From assembly GCA_900770605.1 (NCBI GenBank), contig CAAGKS010000067.1, forward strand, positions 1 to 10,510: 10,510 bases of DNA, in the 5' to 3' direction. The notes beneath the pieces were generated by a model, which saw nothing but the letters and a program-made list of their open reading frames with translations, had not been told where the DNA came from and did no database searches. The translations under genes were made by a program, and so were the position numbers. Of the stretch, positions 1 to 7,248 are shown in pieces. Position 1 is the first letter of the stretch. Every line of letters begins with the position of its first letter. Source of the stretch: Clostridia bacterium (GTDB taxonomy: Bacteria > Bacillota > Clostridia > Oscillospirales > CAG-272).

Positions 1-22
1 CAGACGTGTGCTCTTCCGATCT
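1..22. other. Illumina TruSeq read-2 adapter remnant (artefact)
   Basis: These 22 bases match the 3' terminal part of the TruSeq read-2 adapter/primer, ending in the shared GCTCTTCCGATCT core. They are library sequence left on the contig end, not genome. The coding frame of the adjacent gene runs intact up to base 23, where the adapter begins on the reverse strand (AGATCGGAAGAGC), so the biological sequence starts at base 23. The match is from memory of the adapter and covers the full length. Confidence 0.96.
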
Positions 23-724
23 TCTATCCTTGCCAAGATATGCTATAATATCAGAAATTCGCATTACACAGCTCTCAAGAGTTGAGGGGATAAGCTTTGT
101 AACGTTCCTTCTGTCAAGATAGCACGCCTCGATCTGTTTGTCAAACTCCTCAAACGTAGTAAGAGGTCTGGGGCGGTATTCAAGCAGCTCCATCTCTCCG
201 TCGTGGCTGGCGATACCGCTGAGCGTTTGCAGAGTGATGTTGAGCGGATATATCTTATCGAGCACTCGCACGGAATGAATGTTATGCGAAAAATGTCTTC
301 CCGCGTGAGCAAAGAATATCTCGTCAAGATACTTCTCGCCCGTGTGTCCGAAGGGAGTGTGACCGATATCGTGACCGAGCGCTATCGCCTCTATCAGATC
401 GAGATTGAGGTTGAGCGTTCTTCCGATGGTTCTTGATATACGCGAAACGAACTGCACGTGAAGCGCACGGCGCGTAATATCATCGTTGCGGTAAAATGAA
501 AATACCTGTGTTTTATCCGCATAGCGATTATAGTAAGGACAGTGCATTATCTTATCGATATCACGGATAAAGGGTGAGCGGAGAACGCTGGGGTTGTCGC
601 TCTCGTCCTGATAACGGCGCAGAGCGTCCTCATCGTCAAACGCGAGCCCGGGCATAGTGCCGCGCGCTCTGTCGCGCTTTATTTTTTCCTCCATTCCTTT
701 GGATAAAACGTCGTAATGTACCAT
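23..724 (-). CDS. HD-domain dGTPase-like triphosphohydrolase, C-terminus missing
   Basis: Likely a cytoplasmic deoxynucleoside triphosphate triphosphohydrolase of the dGTPase family, releasing tripolyphosphate from dNTPs and so tuning dNTP pools. Only 234 codons remain before the adapter. The metal-binding HD signature is visible: His89, the His118-Asp119 pair in the segment GHDIGHTPFGHTGE, and Asp225 in RISDIIAYLGKD. A further HDGE segment lies near residue 174. Homologues are usually longer, so a C-terminal part is lost. The ATG start at 724 is preceded by AAAGGA (bases 734-739) at suitable spacing, and a strong promoter lies upstream. It follows the ABC exporter operon on the same strand after 83 bases with no clear terminator between, so read-through is possible. 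The family call is firm. Substrate is uncertain, because several HD hydrolases related to dGTPase have other or broader substrates. Confidence 0.88.
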
Positions 725-770
725 ATTTTTTATTCCTTTGCGTTTTATTTACAGTATTATATGTAACTTT

Positions 771-799
771 ATTATAACATAAACGCGCGAAATAATCAA
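771..799 (-). promoter_or_regulatory. sigma-A promoter of the dGTPase-like gene
   Basis: Read on the minus strand: TTGATT (bases 794-799), a 17-base spacer, and a perfect TATAAT (771-776). The -10 box is preceded by TG plus one base, an extended -10. It sits in the 83-base gap after the exporter operon and gives an untranslated leader of roughly 40 bases. Confidence 0.8.
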
Positions 800-807
800 T
801 ATATTTT

Positions 808-2601
808 TTATTTTCTGTAATTCTCCGCCTGAAGTTCGAACATATACGCGTATTTGCCGCCGAGCGCCATCAGCTCCTCGTGCGTTCCGACCTCAATAAG
901 CTTGCCGTCGTCAAACATATATATTCTATCCGCGTGACGCGTCGTGGAAAGACGGTGAGATATAAATATCACCGCTCTACCCTCGGCATACTCAGCAATT
1001 GCGCGGTTAAGCTCGTATTCAGCATCAGGATCGAGCGCGCTTGAGGGCTCATCGAGAATTATCAGCCCGGCATCCTTATAAAATGCCCTTGCAATCGCCA
1101 CCTTCTGTGACTCTCCACCTGAAAGCTGTGTTCCGGAATTGTCGAATTCACGCGTAAGCAGTGTATCTATGCCGTCCTTCAAAGTGCTCAGCTTATTATC
1201 AAACGTGCTCTTTTTAAGTGCCGCCTCGACTTTTGTGGTATCAGCTATATCAAACTCTCCGCCCGCAACATTTTCCGCAACGCTTGAGGCAAATATTCTA
1301 TAATCCTGGAACACCGCCGCCGTATGACGTCTGAGGCTCTCGACACTGTATTCTCTGAGATTATGTCCGTTATAAAGTATCTCGCCCTTGTTCGCGTCAT
1401 AAAGTCGCATAATAAGCTTTGTAAGCGTAGTCTTTCCCGCGCCGTTATAACCGACGATAGCGATCTTCTCCCCTTTGCATATCTTCATACTGACATTCTC
1501 AAGCGCATAGCCATCTTTTTTTGCATAGGCAAAGCTCAAATCCTTAATTTCAAGCTCCTCAAAGCTTTCCGCCTCGAGTTCGCCGTCAAGAATAGTAGGC
1601 TCGCACTCCATGAACGTCCGCATTTTCTCAATATAAAGCGCATCCTCGTGTACCTTGGTTATCTGCACTACAAAGTCAGACATAAGCCAGCTCATTTTCC
1701 AAACGGCGTTAACCGCCACGGCAAAGCCGCCAAGCTCCACGGTTTTCGTAACCATAACCTTGTAGAGCATAAATATGAGAAGCCCTATCGTAGTCGCCTC
1801 GTTGATAGAAGATATTATCGACCACAGCCACGCACTTTTGTTACCGTATTTTTTGATAACTCTTATCTTCTCGACGGTATTTTTTTCAAACTCATCAAGA
1901 AGATTATCTCTGACGTGTGATATACGCATATCTTTTGCGTAGTCGGGAAGCTTGAACACACGCGATATATATCCGTCCTTTTTATTAAGGGGATTCATCT
2001 CCTCTTTTTTTGCGTAATTTACCTTATTGCGCTTTGAGGTAAGGACCATTCTTATCACGGATACCGCGAATATAACCACTGCCATGATCGGATCTACCGA
2101 CATAAGTATTCCCGTCAGCGCGAACGACGCGACCACTCGGTTGATGATCTTGCCGTTGGCCTCCATAATTCCTGAAACGTGACCGGCAGACGCATCCATG
2201 GCCCAGATAAAGCTATTATAAAAATCGGGATCGTCATACTTTTCAAGGTCTATGCGTACAGCCTGCGCAAACATTTCGCTCATAAGCTCACATTGAAGCT
2301 TAGTACGTATCTTGGGATTGAAAACATACCAATACAGCTCATGAAGTATGTAAAATACAGCGAGATATATCGCGTAAGAAAGAATAAGCTTCATAATAGG
2401 CTCAAACGGCGTGCCGTTGCCAAGCATATCAAAAAGCACCTTTGTAAAAAGGATACCGATAGAGTTATTTATGCCCCACGCCAATCCCTCGATAGCTGAG
2501 AGAATAATATACGAAGGTGTGTGCTTCCACGCGGATTTGATTACCCAAAGCACGTTTCCAAACTCGCGGCCGCGAGATAGCTTTCTTTTTTTATCAGCCA
2601 T
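808..2601 (-). CDS. ABC exporter half-transporter, second subunit
   Basis: A 597-residue type IV (MsbA/LmrA-like) ABC half-transporter in the cytoplasmic membrane. It probably pairs with the product of the preceding gene to export a drug, peptide or lipid. The N-terminal ~330 residues form the membrane domain, with hydrophobic stretches near 30-55, 70-92, 155-185 and 268-312. The ATPase domain follows: Walker A GYNGAGKTT (384-392), Q-loop Gln432, signature LSGGE (493-497), Walker B with Asp517 and catalytic Glu518, D-loop SALD, and switch His549. The open frame extends upstream to base 2700, but the ATG at 2601 is preferred because GGAGGT lies 8 bases before it and the longer version adds a 33-residue segment that simply overlaps the upstream gene. 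The first 8 bases overlap the end of the upstream gene, implying translational coupling. Substrate cannot be read from the sequence. Confidence 0.93.
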   Translation of the reverse strand: MADKKRKLSRGREFGNVLWVIKSAWKHTPSYIILSAIEGLAWGINNSIGILFTKVLFDMLGNGTPFEPIMKLILSYAIYLAVFYILHELYWYVFNPKIRTKLQCELMSEMFAQAVRIDLEKYDDPDFYNSFIWAMDASAGHVSGIMEANGKIINRVVASFALTGILMSVDPIMAVVIFAVSVIRMVLTSKRNKVNYAKKEEMNPLNKKDGYISRVFKLPDYAKDMRISHVRDNLLDEFEKNTVEKIRVIKKYGNKSAWLWSIISSINEATTIGLLIFMLYKVMVTKTVELGGFAVAVNAVWKMSWLMSDFVVQITKVHEDALYIEKMRTFMECEPTILDGELEAESFEELEIKDLSFAYAKKDGYALENVSMKICKGEKIAIVGYNGAGKTTLTKLIMRLYDANKGEILYNGHNLREYSVESLRRHTAAVFQDYRIFASSVAENVAGGEFDIADTTKVEAALKKSTFDNKLSTLKDGIDTLLTREFDNSGTQLSGGESQKVAIARAFYKDAGLIILDEPSSALDPDAEYELNRAIAEYAEGRAVIFISHRLSTTRHADRIYMFDDGKLIEVGTHEELMALGGKYAYMFELQAENYRK

Positions 2602-4423
2602 TTTCGCCCACCTCCGCATAGCTTTCCGCCTGACGTCTGAACATCTCGGCGTATCTTCCGTTCTTTGCCATAAGCTCGGTATGAGTACCGCTCTCGGCAA
2701 CGCTTCCGTTTTCCATGAGATATATTCTGTCCGCCATTACCGCAGAGGACAATCTGTGAGAGATAAATATCATTCCGCAACCCTCGCAAGCGCGCATCAT
2801 ATTCTCATACATATCGTGCTCGGCAATAGGATCGAGCGCGCTTGACGGCTCGTCCAGAATTACGAAACGGTTTTGCTTTGAATATACGTGCGATATTGCC
2901 AGCTTTTGCTGTTGACCACCCGACATTACCTGTCCGTTTTTATCAAACTCCTTAGTCATCATCGTATCGGCTCCGCGATCAAACTCGGACACTTTTTCCG
3001 AAAGTCCTGCTTTAAGCAATGCGCTCTCCACTATCTCTCCGTCACCCTCCCGAGAACGTCGCAACAGCACGTTTTCCGAAACGGTAAGCGCGAAAACGTG
3101 ATAGTCCTGCATGACCGCCGAAAAAATATCGCGATATTCGTCAACGTTAAGCTCGCGAAGCGGAACTGTACCGTAGCTTATCTCCCCATCGGCATCATAC
3201 AAGCGCAAAAGCAACTTGACAAGCGTAGTCTTACCTGCTCCGTTATGACCGACAATGGCGATCTTCTCATTTGCGCCAAAGCGCATATTAACGTTTTTAA
3301 GCGTATACTCACTCGCTCCATCATATTTGAAACTAACATTTTTGAGCACTATATCACCGTTTTCAGGCAAACGCGTATTTCCGCTCTTTATGGCAGACTC
3401 ACTCTCAAGAAAAGTTCTGAAATTCTCAACGTAAAGCGCGTTTTCCTGGAACGCCATAACGTCGCTTGCCGAATTTGTAAGCGTCCACGCTACGTGCTCG
3501 ATAGAATTTACCACTACGATACAGTCACCGTAGCCCATAGTCCCTCTGACAACCGTCTGCCACACTGCATAAAGCGTTGCACCGAGAGCCACGATAACTG
3601 AATTACACTCTTCAATTATATACTCAACAGCCGCTCTTTTCAGTCCGTAGATGTGCATTATACGAATGATCTCTTTACTCGACTCAACAAACCGTCTGAG
3701 CATAAGCCCGGGCATATGCGACATACGCATTTCCTTGGCGTACTCCGCCATATAAAATGTTCGGCGTGAGTAATCCCGCTTGCGCTTTTCTTCTCTTATC
3801 GCCATATCTCGCTTATAAATTATCTTTTTGAGCAAGGTATGAAGCGGACTTACCGCCACGGGAATGAATACAAAAAGTATAAGGATGGGATCTATTGCAA
3901 AAAGCAGTGCAAAGTTTGCAGAAAACGTAATAACGCGATATACTATGTTGGCAATTGAATTATTAACGTTTTCTATACGTACGCTTCCCTCCGATATCGC
4001 TTTTTCAAGCTTTTCATAATACTCAGGGTTTTCATACCTCGCAAGCTCAAGCTCCGCCGCCTTTTTATAGGCAAGCTCAAGGTTATACTTTTTGATCTTA
4101 GTCATCTGGACGTTGAATATCTTTTCCCAATAAAAGCTGTTTACAAATGAATAAACTATCAACAAAACCGCGCAACCTACCAGCATAAGCGCAATTTGCT
4201 CAAAGCTCTTGCCTTCTTCTATTCCGTTAAGGGCGTAGCGAAGCATATAAGAATCCGTTAAAAAATATATAAACGCCGAAGCAGCCTCCAACAGTATATA
4301 CGTCGGCAAAAACCAAGGAGATACCTTAGCCTGCAAACGCAGTATAAACAGGTTATTGGATATTATTCTGCCAAGAGAAAGCTTTACTTTATCTTTTGCA
4401 TCTTTTGATTTGGTCTTGCCCAT
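2594..4423 (-). CDS. ABC exporter half-transporter, first subunit
   Basis: A 609-residue ABC half-transporter with the same architecture as its downstream partner and clearly paralogous to it, for example in the shared segment around ARYENPEYYEKL (128-139) near the first cytoplasmic helix. Hydrophobic membrane stretches lie near 38-60, 78-98, 160-195 and 273-315. The ATPase domain has Walker A GHNGAGKTT (392-400), Q-loop Gln439, signature MSGGQ (500-504), Walker B with Asp524 and catalytic Glu525, D-loop SALD, and switch His556. All catalytic residues are present, so neither half of the dimer is visibly degenerate, unlike many heterodimeric exporters. The ATG start has AAGGAGG (bases 4431-4437) 7 bases upstream and a strong promoter behind it. 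It is the first gene of the exporter operon and lies divergent from the XRE-S24 repressor gene, which makes that repressor a candidate regulator. Substrate unknown. Confidence 0.93.
   Translation of the reverse strand: MGKTKSKDAKDKVKLSLGRIISNNLFILRLQAKVSPWFLPTYILLEAASAFIYFLTDSYMLRYALNGIEEGKSFEQIALMLVGCAVLLIVYSFVNSFYWEKIFNVQMTKIKKYNLELAYKKAAELELARYENPEYYEKLEKAISEGSVRIENVNNSIANIVYRVITFSANFALLFAIDPILILFVFIPVAVSPLHTLLKKIIYKRDMAIREEKRKRDYSRRTFYMAEYAKEMRMSHMPGLMLRRFVESSKEIIRIMHIYGLKRAAVEYIIEECNSVIVALGATLYAVWQTVVRGTMGYGDCIVVVNSIEHVAWTLTNSASDVMAFQENALYVENFRTFLESESAIKSGNTRLPENGDIVLKNVSFKYDGASEYTLKNVNMRFGANEKIAIVGHNGAGKTTLVKLLLRLYDADGEISYGTVPLRELNVDEYRDIFSAVMQDYHVFALTVSENVLLRRSREGDGEIVESALLKAGLSEKVSEFDRGADTMMTKEFDKNGQVMSGGQQQKLAISHVYSKQNRFVILDEPSSALDPIAEHDMYENMMRACEGCGMIFISHRLSSAVMADRIYLMENGSVAESGTHTELMAKNGRYAEMFRRQAESYAEVGENG
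2610..2615 (-). promoter_or_regulatory. ribosome binding site fixing the start of the second exporter gene
   Basis: Minus-strand GGAGGT lies 8 bases before the ATG at 2601, inside the last codons of the upstream exporter gene. It is a near-perfect Shine-Dalgarno sequence and is the reason for choosing this start over the longer frame beginning at 2700. Confidence 0.85.
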
Positions 4424-4466
4424 TTGCAGTCCTCCTTAAATTTTTTTTAAAACGATTTATATCTAA

Positions 4467-4495
4467 ATTATATCACACGAAAACGTACTTTTCAA
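4467..4495 (-). promoter_or_regulatory. sigma-A promoter of the ABC exporter operon
   Basis: Read on the minus strand: TTGAAA (4490-4495), a 17-base spacer, and a perfect TATAAT (4467-4472). The -10 box is preceded by TGA, an extended -10. The spacer contains a short dyad, ACG-TTTT-CGT. A leader of about 40 bases follows before the first exporter gene. Confidence 0.84.
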
Positions 4496-4567
4496 TAACT
4501 TGATAGTTGAATTTTCTTGATTTGCAAGAGATTTTAAAGCACGGCGGCATTAAATTTCACTTTGTTA

Positions 4568-4596
4568 TTGACTTTGGCGCGCAAATCGCGTATAAT
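4568..4596 (+). promoter_or_regulatory. sigma-A promoter of the repressor / ABC-F / nucleosidase operon
   Basis: TTGACT (4568-4573), a 17-base spacer, then TATAAT (4591-4596), giving a leader of about 60 bases. The spacer is unusually GC-rich for this intergenic region and carries the dyad CGCG-CAAAT-CGCG (4578-4590), placed where a repressor would block polymerase. This fits autoregulation, which is inferred. Confidence 0.86.
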
Positions 4597-4609
4597 ATAT
4601 TTAGTATTT

Positions 4610-4639
4610 CGGATTTCATAAATGTATAATACGGATTTC
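4610..4639 (+). repeat. direct repeat in the repressor gene leader
   Basis: The octamer CGGATTTC occurs at 4610-4617 and 4632-4639, with starts 22 bases apart, close to two helical turns. Both copies lie downstream of the -10 box and upstream of the ribosome binding site AGGGAG (4651-4656). The repeat is plain in the sequence. Any role as a regulator binding site is a guess. Confidence 0.4.
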
Positions 4640-4662
4640 CTGACTATTCAAGGGAGAAAAAT

Positions 4663-5289
4663 ATGGATTATCAGAGATTTTACGAGCTTCTCGTGGCTCA
4701 TAACACAACAGTATATAAGGTGGCAAAGCAGACGGGTATCCCCCCCTCCACGTTCAGCGACTGGAAGAGCGGACGCTCCGTTCCCAAGGCGGACAAGCTC
4801 CGCCGTATCGCCGACTTTTTTGGCGTCAGCCTTGACGTGATGCTCGGCTCGCACGCGGGAAGGAGCATCGAGCGCGAAAGCTACAAGAAGATGCGCCAGA
4901 GCAAGATGGTTGCCATAATCGGCGAGATACGCGCAGGCGCGCCTATCGTTACGAACGAAACTCTGCTCGGACGCGAGCTTGCTGACGTTGACGACGCGGA
5001 CGATTACTTTTATTTGCAGATATGCGGCGACAGCATGAAAAATATCGGTATGGTAAACGGCTCGCTCGTGCTATTCCACAGACAGCAATACGCTGACGAC
5101 GGCGACGTGGTGGCGTGTCTTGTCGGTGGTGAGAGCGCAACTGTAAAGCGCTTTTGCCGCAATGCAAAACGCGTATATCTTATGCCTGAAAACGAGGACT
5201 ACTCCCCTATTCAGCTCACAACTGACGACTTTGAAATGGGTGAGGCGCGTATTCTTGGCGTTGCCAAGGAAATCAAGATAAAGCTTTAA
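4663..5289 (+). CDS. XRE-family repressor with S24 (LexA/CI-like) autocleavage domain
   Basis: A 208-residue transcriptional regulator. Residues ~6-60 are a Cro/CI-type helix-turn-helix (VAKQTGIPPSTFSDWKSG, then FFGVSLDVMLG), which binds operator DNA as a dimer. Residues ~85-205 are a LexA/CI-type peptidase S24 domain. The Ala91-Gly92 cleavage site lies in GEIRAGAP, the catalytic serine is Ser124 in CGDSM, and the general-base lysine is Lys162 in ATVKRF. All parts needed for RecA-stimulated self-cleavage are present. It differs from canonical LexA, which has a winged helix, and resembles phage CI or lactococcal HdiR regulators. The ATG has AGGGAG 6 bases upstream. The ABC-F gene starts 9 bases after its stop, so they are cotranscribed. 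The divergent exporter is a plausible target. A run of seven C falls in codons 26-28 of the DNA-binding domain. The inducing signal is not shown; DNA damage is the family expectation. Confidence 0.92.
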   Translation: MDYQRFYELLVAHNTTVYKVAKQTGIPPSTFSDWKSGRSVPKADKLRRIADFFGVSLDVMLGSHAGRSIERESYKKMRQSKMVAIIGEIRAGAPIVTNETLLGRELADVDDADDYFYLQICGDSMKNIGMVNGSLVLFHRQQYADDGDVVACLVGGESATVKRFCRNAKRVYLMPENEDYSPIQLTTDDFEMGEARILGVAKEIKIKL

Positions 5290-5298
5290 GGAGATATT

Positions 5299-7248
5299 AT
5301 GATAGCGTTAAGTACGGAAAATCTATCTGTCTCCTTTGGTATAAAAGAGATACTTTGCGGCGTGAGCTTTGCCGCGGACGAGGGCGACCGCATTGGAATA
5401 ATAGGCAATAACGGCTGCGGCAAGTCCACACTTTTCAAGCTCATTCTCGGAGAGCTTGACGCGGACGAGGGCGCAGTATATATCTCCAAGGGAAAGACCG
5501 TTGGCATACTTCGACAGGACGACGCGTTTGAGGATTTTGCGGGCGAGGACGGCGAGAGCAGTATCCTTGAGGTAATGTACCGCTCATTCCCCGAGCTTCT
5601 TGTGGCAGAGGCGCGCCTTGCGGAGCTGCAAAAAATTCTTGACAGCGGCGCGAGCCCCGACGGCAGAACACACGAGTCCATAGTTGCGGAGTACACCGCG
5701 CTCAACGAGCGCTTTATCCGCGACGGCGGCTTGGAATTCCGCGCAAGATGCGCGTCAACGCTGGCTAAAATGGGCTTTGATGCAGATGCCCTGAGCCGTC
5801 CGTTCTCATCGTTCAGCGGCGGTCAGCGCACCCGACTTTCCCTGTGCCGCGAGCTTTGCCGTGAGCCTGATATCCTTATGCTCGACGAGCCCACCAACCA
5901 CTTGGATATGGAAACTCTTACGTGGCTCGAGGGATTCCTCGCAAGCTACAAAAAATGCGTGCTCGTTATCTCGCACGACAGATATTTTCTTGACAAGGTG
6001 ACCAACAAAACGCTCTGCATCGAGCATCACCGCGCCACGCTCTACTCGGGCAACTATTCAAAGAGTGCCGAGCAGCGCCGCCGTGACAGAGAGATACAGG
6101 AGCGACACTATAAAAATCAGCAGCGCGAGATCGCGCGGCAGGAAGCGTATATCGCTCAGCAGCGCGCCTGGAACAGAGAGCGCAATATCATCGCCGCGGA
6201 GAGCCGCCTCAAGCAGCTCGAAAAAATGGAGCGCATCGAGCGCCCAAAAAACGCGGAAAAGGGCATTGGATTTTCATTCTCCTCTGCCACACACAGCGGC
6301 AACGACGTGCTCAGCGTAAAATCGCTTCGCTTTGCATACCCTGCCTCAGCACCGCTGATAGACGGACTTGATATTTTGGTAAAAAGAGGCGACAGGCTTT
6401 TCATTACAGGCCCTAACGGCTGTGGAAAGTCCACCCTCATAAAGCTTTTGATGAACAAGCTCTCCGCTACGAGCGGATATATCGACTACGGCTACAACGT
6501 AAGCGTTGGCTATTACGATCAGGAAAACCAAAATCTCAACCCCGCGAACACCGTACTCGAGGAGCTTTGGCGCACGTATCCAGCGCGCACAGAGCTTGAA
6601 ATAAGAAACGCACTGGCGAGATTCAGATTCGTGGGTGACGACGTTTACAAATCCGTGGGAGACCTCAGCGGCGGCGAGAGGGCGAGACTTACGTTCTCAA
6701 AGCTCATTCTATCCGAGCTTAATCTGCTGATCCTCGACGAGCCCACCAACCACCTTGACATCGACTCGCGGGAGGTGCTTGAAGAGGCTATCGGCGAGTT
6801 TGACGGAACGGTCATCGCCGTTTCTCACGACAGATATTTTCTCGGTAAGCTGGCAACTCGCATTCTCGATCTTTCCGAGAAGCCGCACGAGTTTTTCGTG
6901 CATACCGCAGGCAACGCCTACGAGGAGCTGATCCGCGACAGAGAGATACGTCGCGCATCTGCCGTGGGAGAAGCTACAACCGCAAGCAGCGACGCGCCCC
7001 AAGCCGCGCCCTCGGGCAAGGAGCAATATCTTGAAAACAAGCGCCGCGCCTCAGAGGAGCGCAAGGCTCAAAAGCGCGCGGAAAAACTGTCTGCTGAGGC
7101 GGCGGAAATAGAAAAAGCGCTCGAAGAGATAACGGCGCAGATGGAGGGCGAGGCGGCATTCGATTACGTCCTGCTTGCCGAGCTTGACAACAAAAAGAAC
7201 GCTCTTGAGGAGCGTTTGCTCGAAATTTACGAGGAGATAGGAGTATGA
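5299..7248 (+). CDS. ABC-F family ribosome-associated ATPase
   Basis: A 649-residue soluble protein with two ABC ATPase domains and no membrane segments, typical of ABC-F translation factors (YdiF/Uup/YfmR-like) that enter the ribosomal E site and act on stalled or drug-bound ribosomes. Domain 1: Walker A GNNGCGKST (36-44), signature FSGGQ (172-176), Walker B Asp196-Glu197, His226. Domain 2: Walker A GPNGCGKST (371-379), signature LSGGE (456-460), Asp480-Glu481, His510. The charged linker at about 255-320 is the P-site tRNA interaction region. Residues ~575-645 form a C-terminal coiled coil, as in Uup/YdiF, which favours a housekeeping role over a dedicated resistance factor. The start is set by AAGGAG (5288-5293), which overlaps the repressor's stop codon. 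Its stop overlaps the next start (ATGA). Whether it protects against an antibiotic cannot be judged without phylogeny. Confidence 0.94.
   Translation: MIALSTENLSVSFGIKEILCGVSFAADEGDRIGIIGNNGCGKSTLFKLILGELDADEGAVYISKGKTVGILRQDDAFEDFAGEDGESSILEVMYRSFPELLVAEARLAELQKILDSGASPDGRTHESIVAEYTALNERFIRDGGLEFRARCASTLAKMGFDADALSRPFSSFSGGQRTRLSLCRELCREPDILMLDEPTNHLDMETLTWLEGFLASYKKCVLVISHDRYFLDKVTNKTLCIEHHRATLYSGNYSKSAEQRRRDREIQERHYKNQQREIARQEAYIAQQRAWNRERNIIAAESRLKQLEKMERIERPKNAEKGIGFSFSSATHSGNDVLSVKSLRFAYPASAPLIDGLDILVKRGDRLFITGPNGCGKSTLIKLLMNKLSATSGYIDYGYNVSVGYYDQENQNLNPANTVLEELWRTYPARTELEIRNALARFRFVGDDVYKSVGDLSGGERARLTFSKLILSELNLLILDEPTNHLDIDSREVLEEAIGEFDGTVIAVSHDRYFLGKLATRILDLSEKPHEFFVHTAGNAYEELIRDREIRRASAVGEATTASSDAPQAAPSGKEQYLENKRRASEERKAQKRAEKLSAEAAEIEKALEEITAQMEGEAAFDYVLLAELDNKKNALEERLLEIYEEIGV
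7231..7243 (+). promoter_or_regulatory. double ribosome binding site before the nucleosidase gene
   Basis: GAGGAG (7231-7236) lies 8 bases before the ATG at 7245, and AGGAG (7239-7243) lies 7 bases before a second in-frame ATG at 7251. Either start is usable, so the mature protein may begin MNMKIG or MKIG. The latter matches the usual N-terminus of the family. Confidence 0.6.

Noticed and set aside
2602..2700. Upstream extension of the second exporter subunit by 33 residues
   Set aside because: The ATG at 2601 has GGAGGT at good distance. The extension overlaps the upstream coding region and does not resemble an exporter N-terminus.
2888..3601. Plus-strand open frame of 237 codons opposite the first exporter gene
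   Set aside because: Fully inside the antisense of a conserved ABC gene with no start signals. The same applies to the 198-codon frame at 1324-1920.
4424..4662. Possible riboswitch, T-box or attenuator in the divergent intergenic region
   Set aside because: Both leaders are short (about 40-60 bases), with no conserved aptamer or anti-terminator structure that I could see.
4622..4840. Small plus-strand frame starting at an ATG in the repressor leader
   Set aside because: It overlaps the repressor gene in another frame, has no ribosome binding site and no recognisable product.
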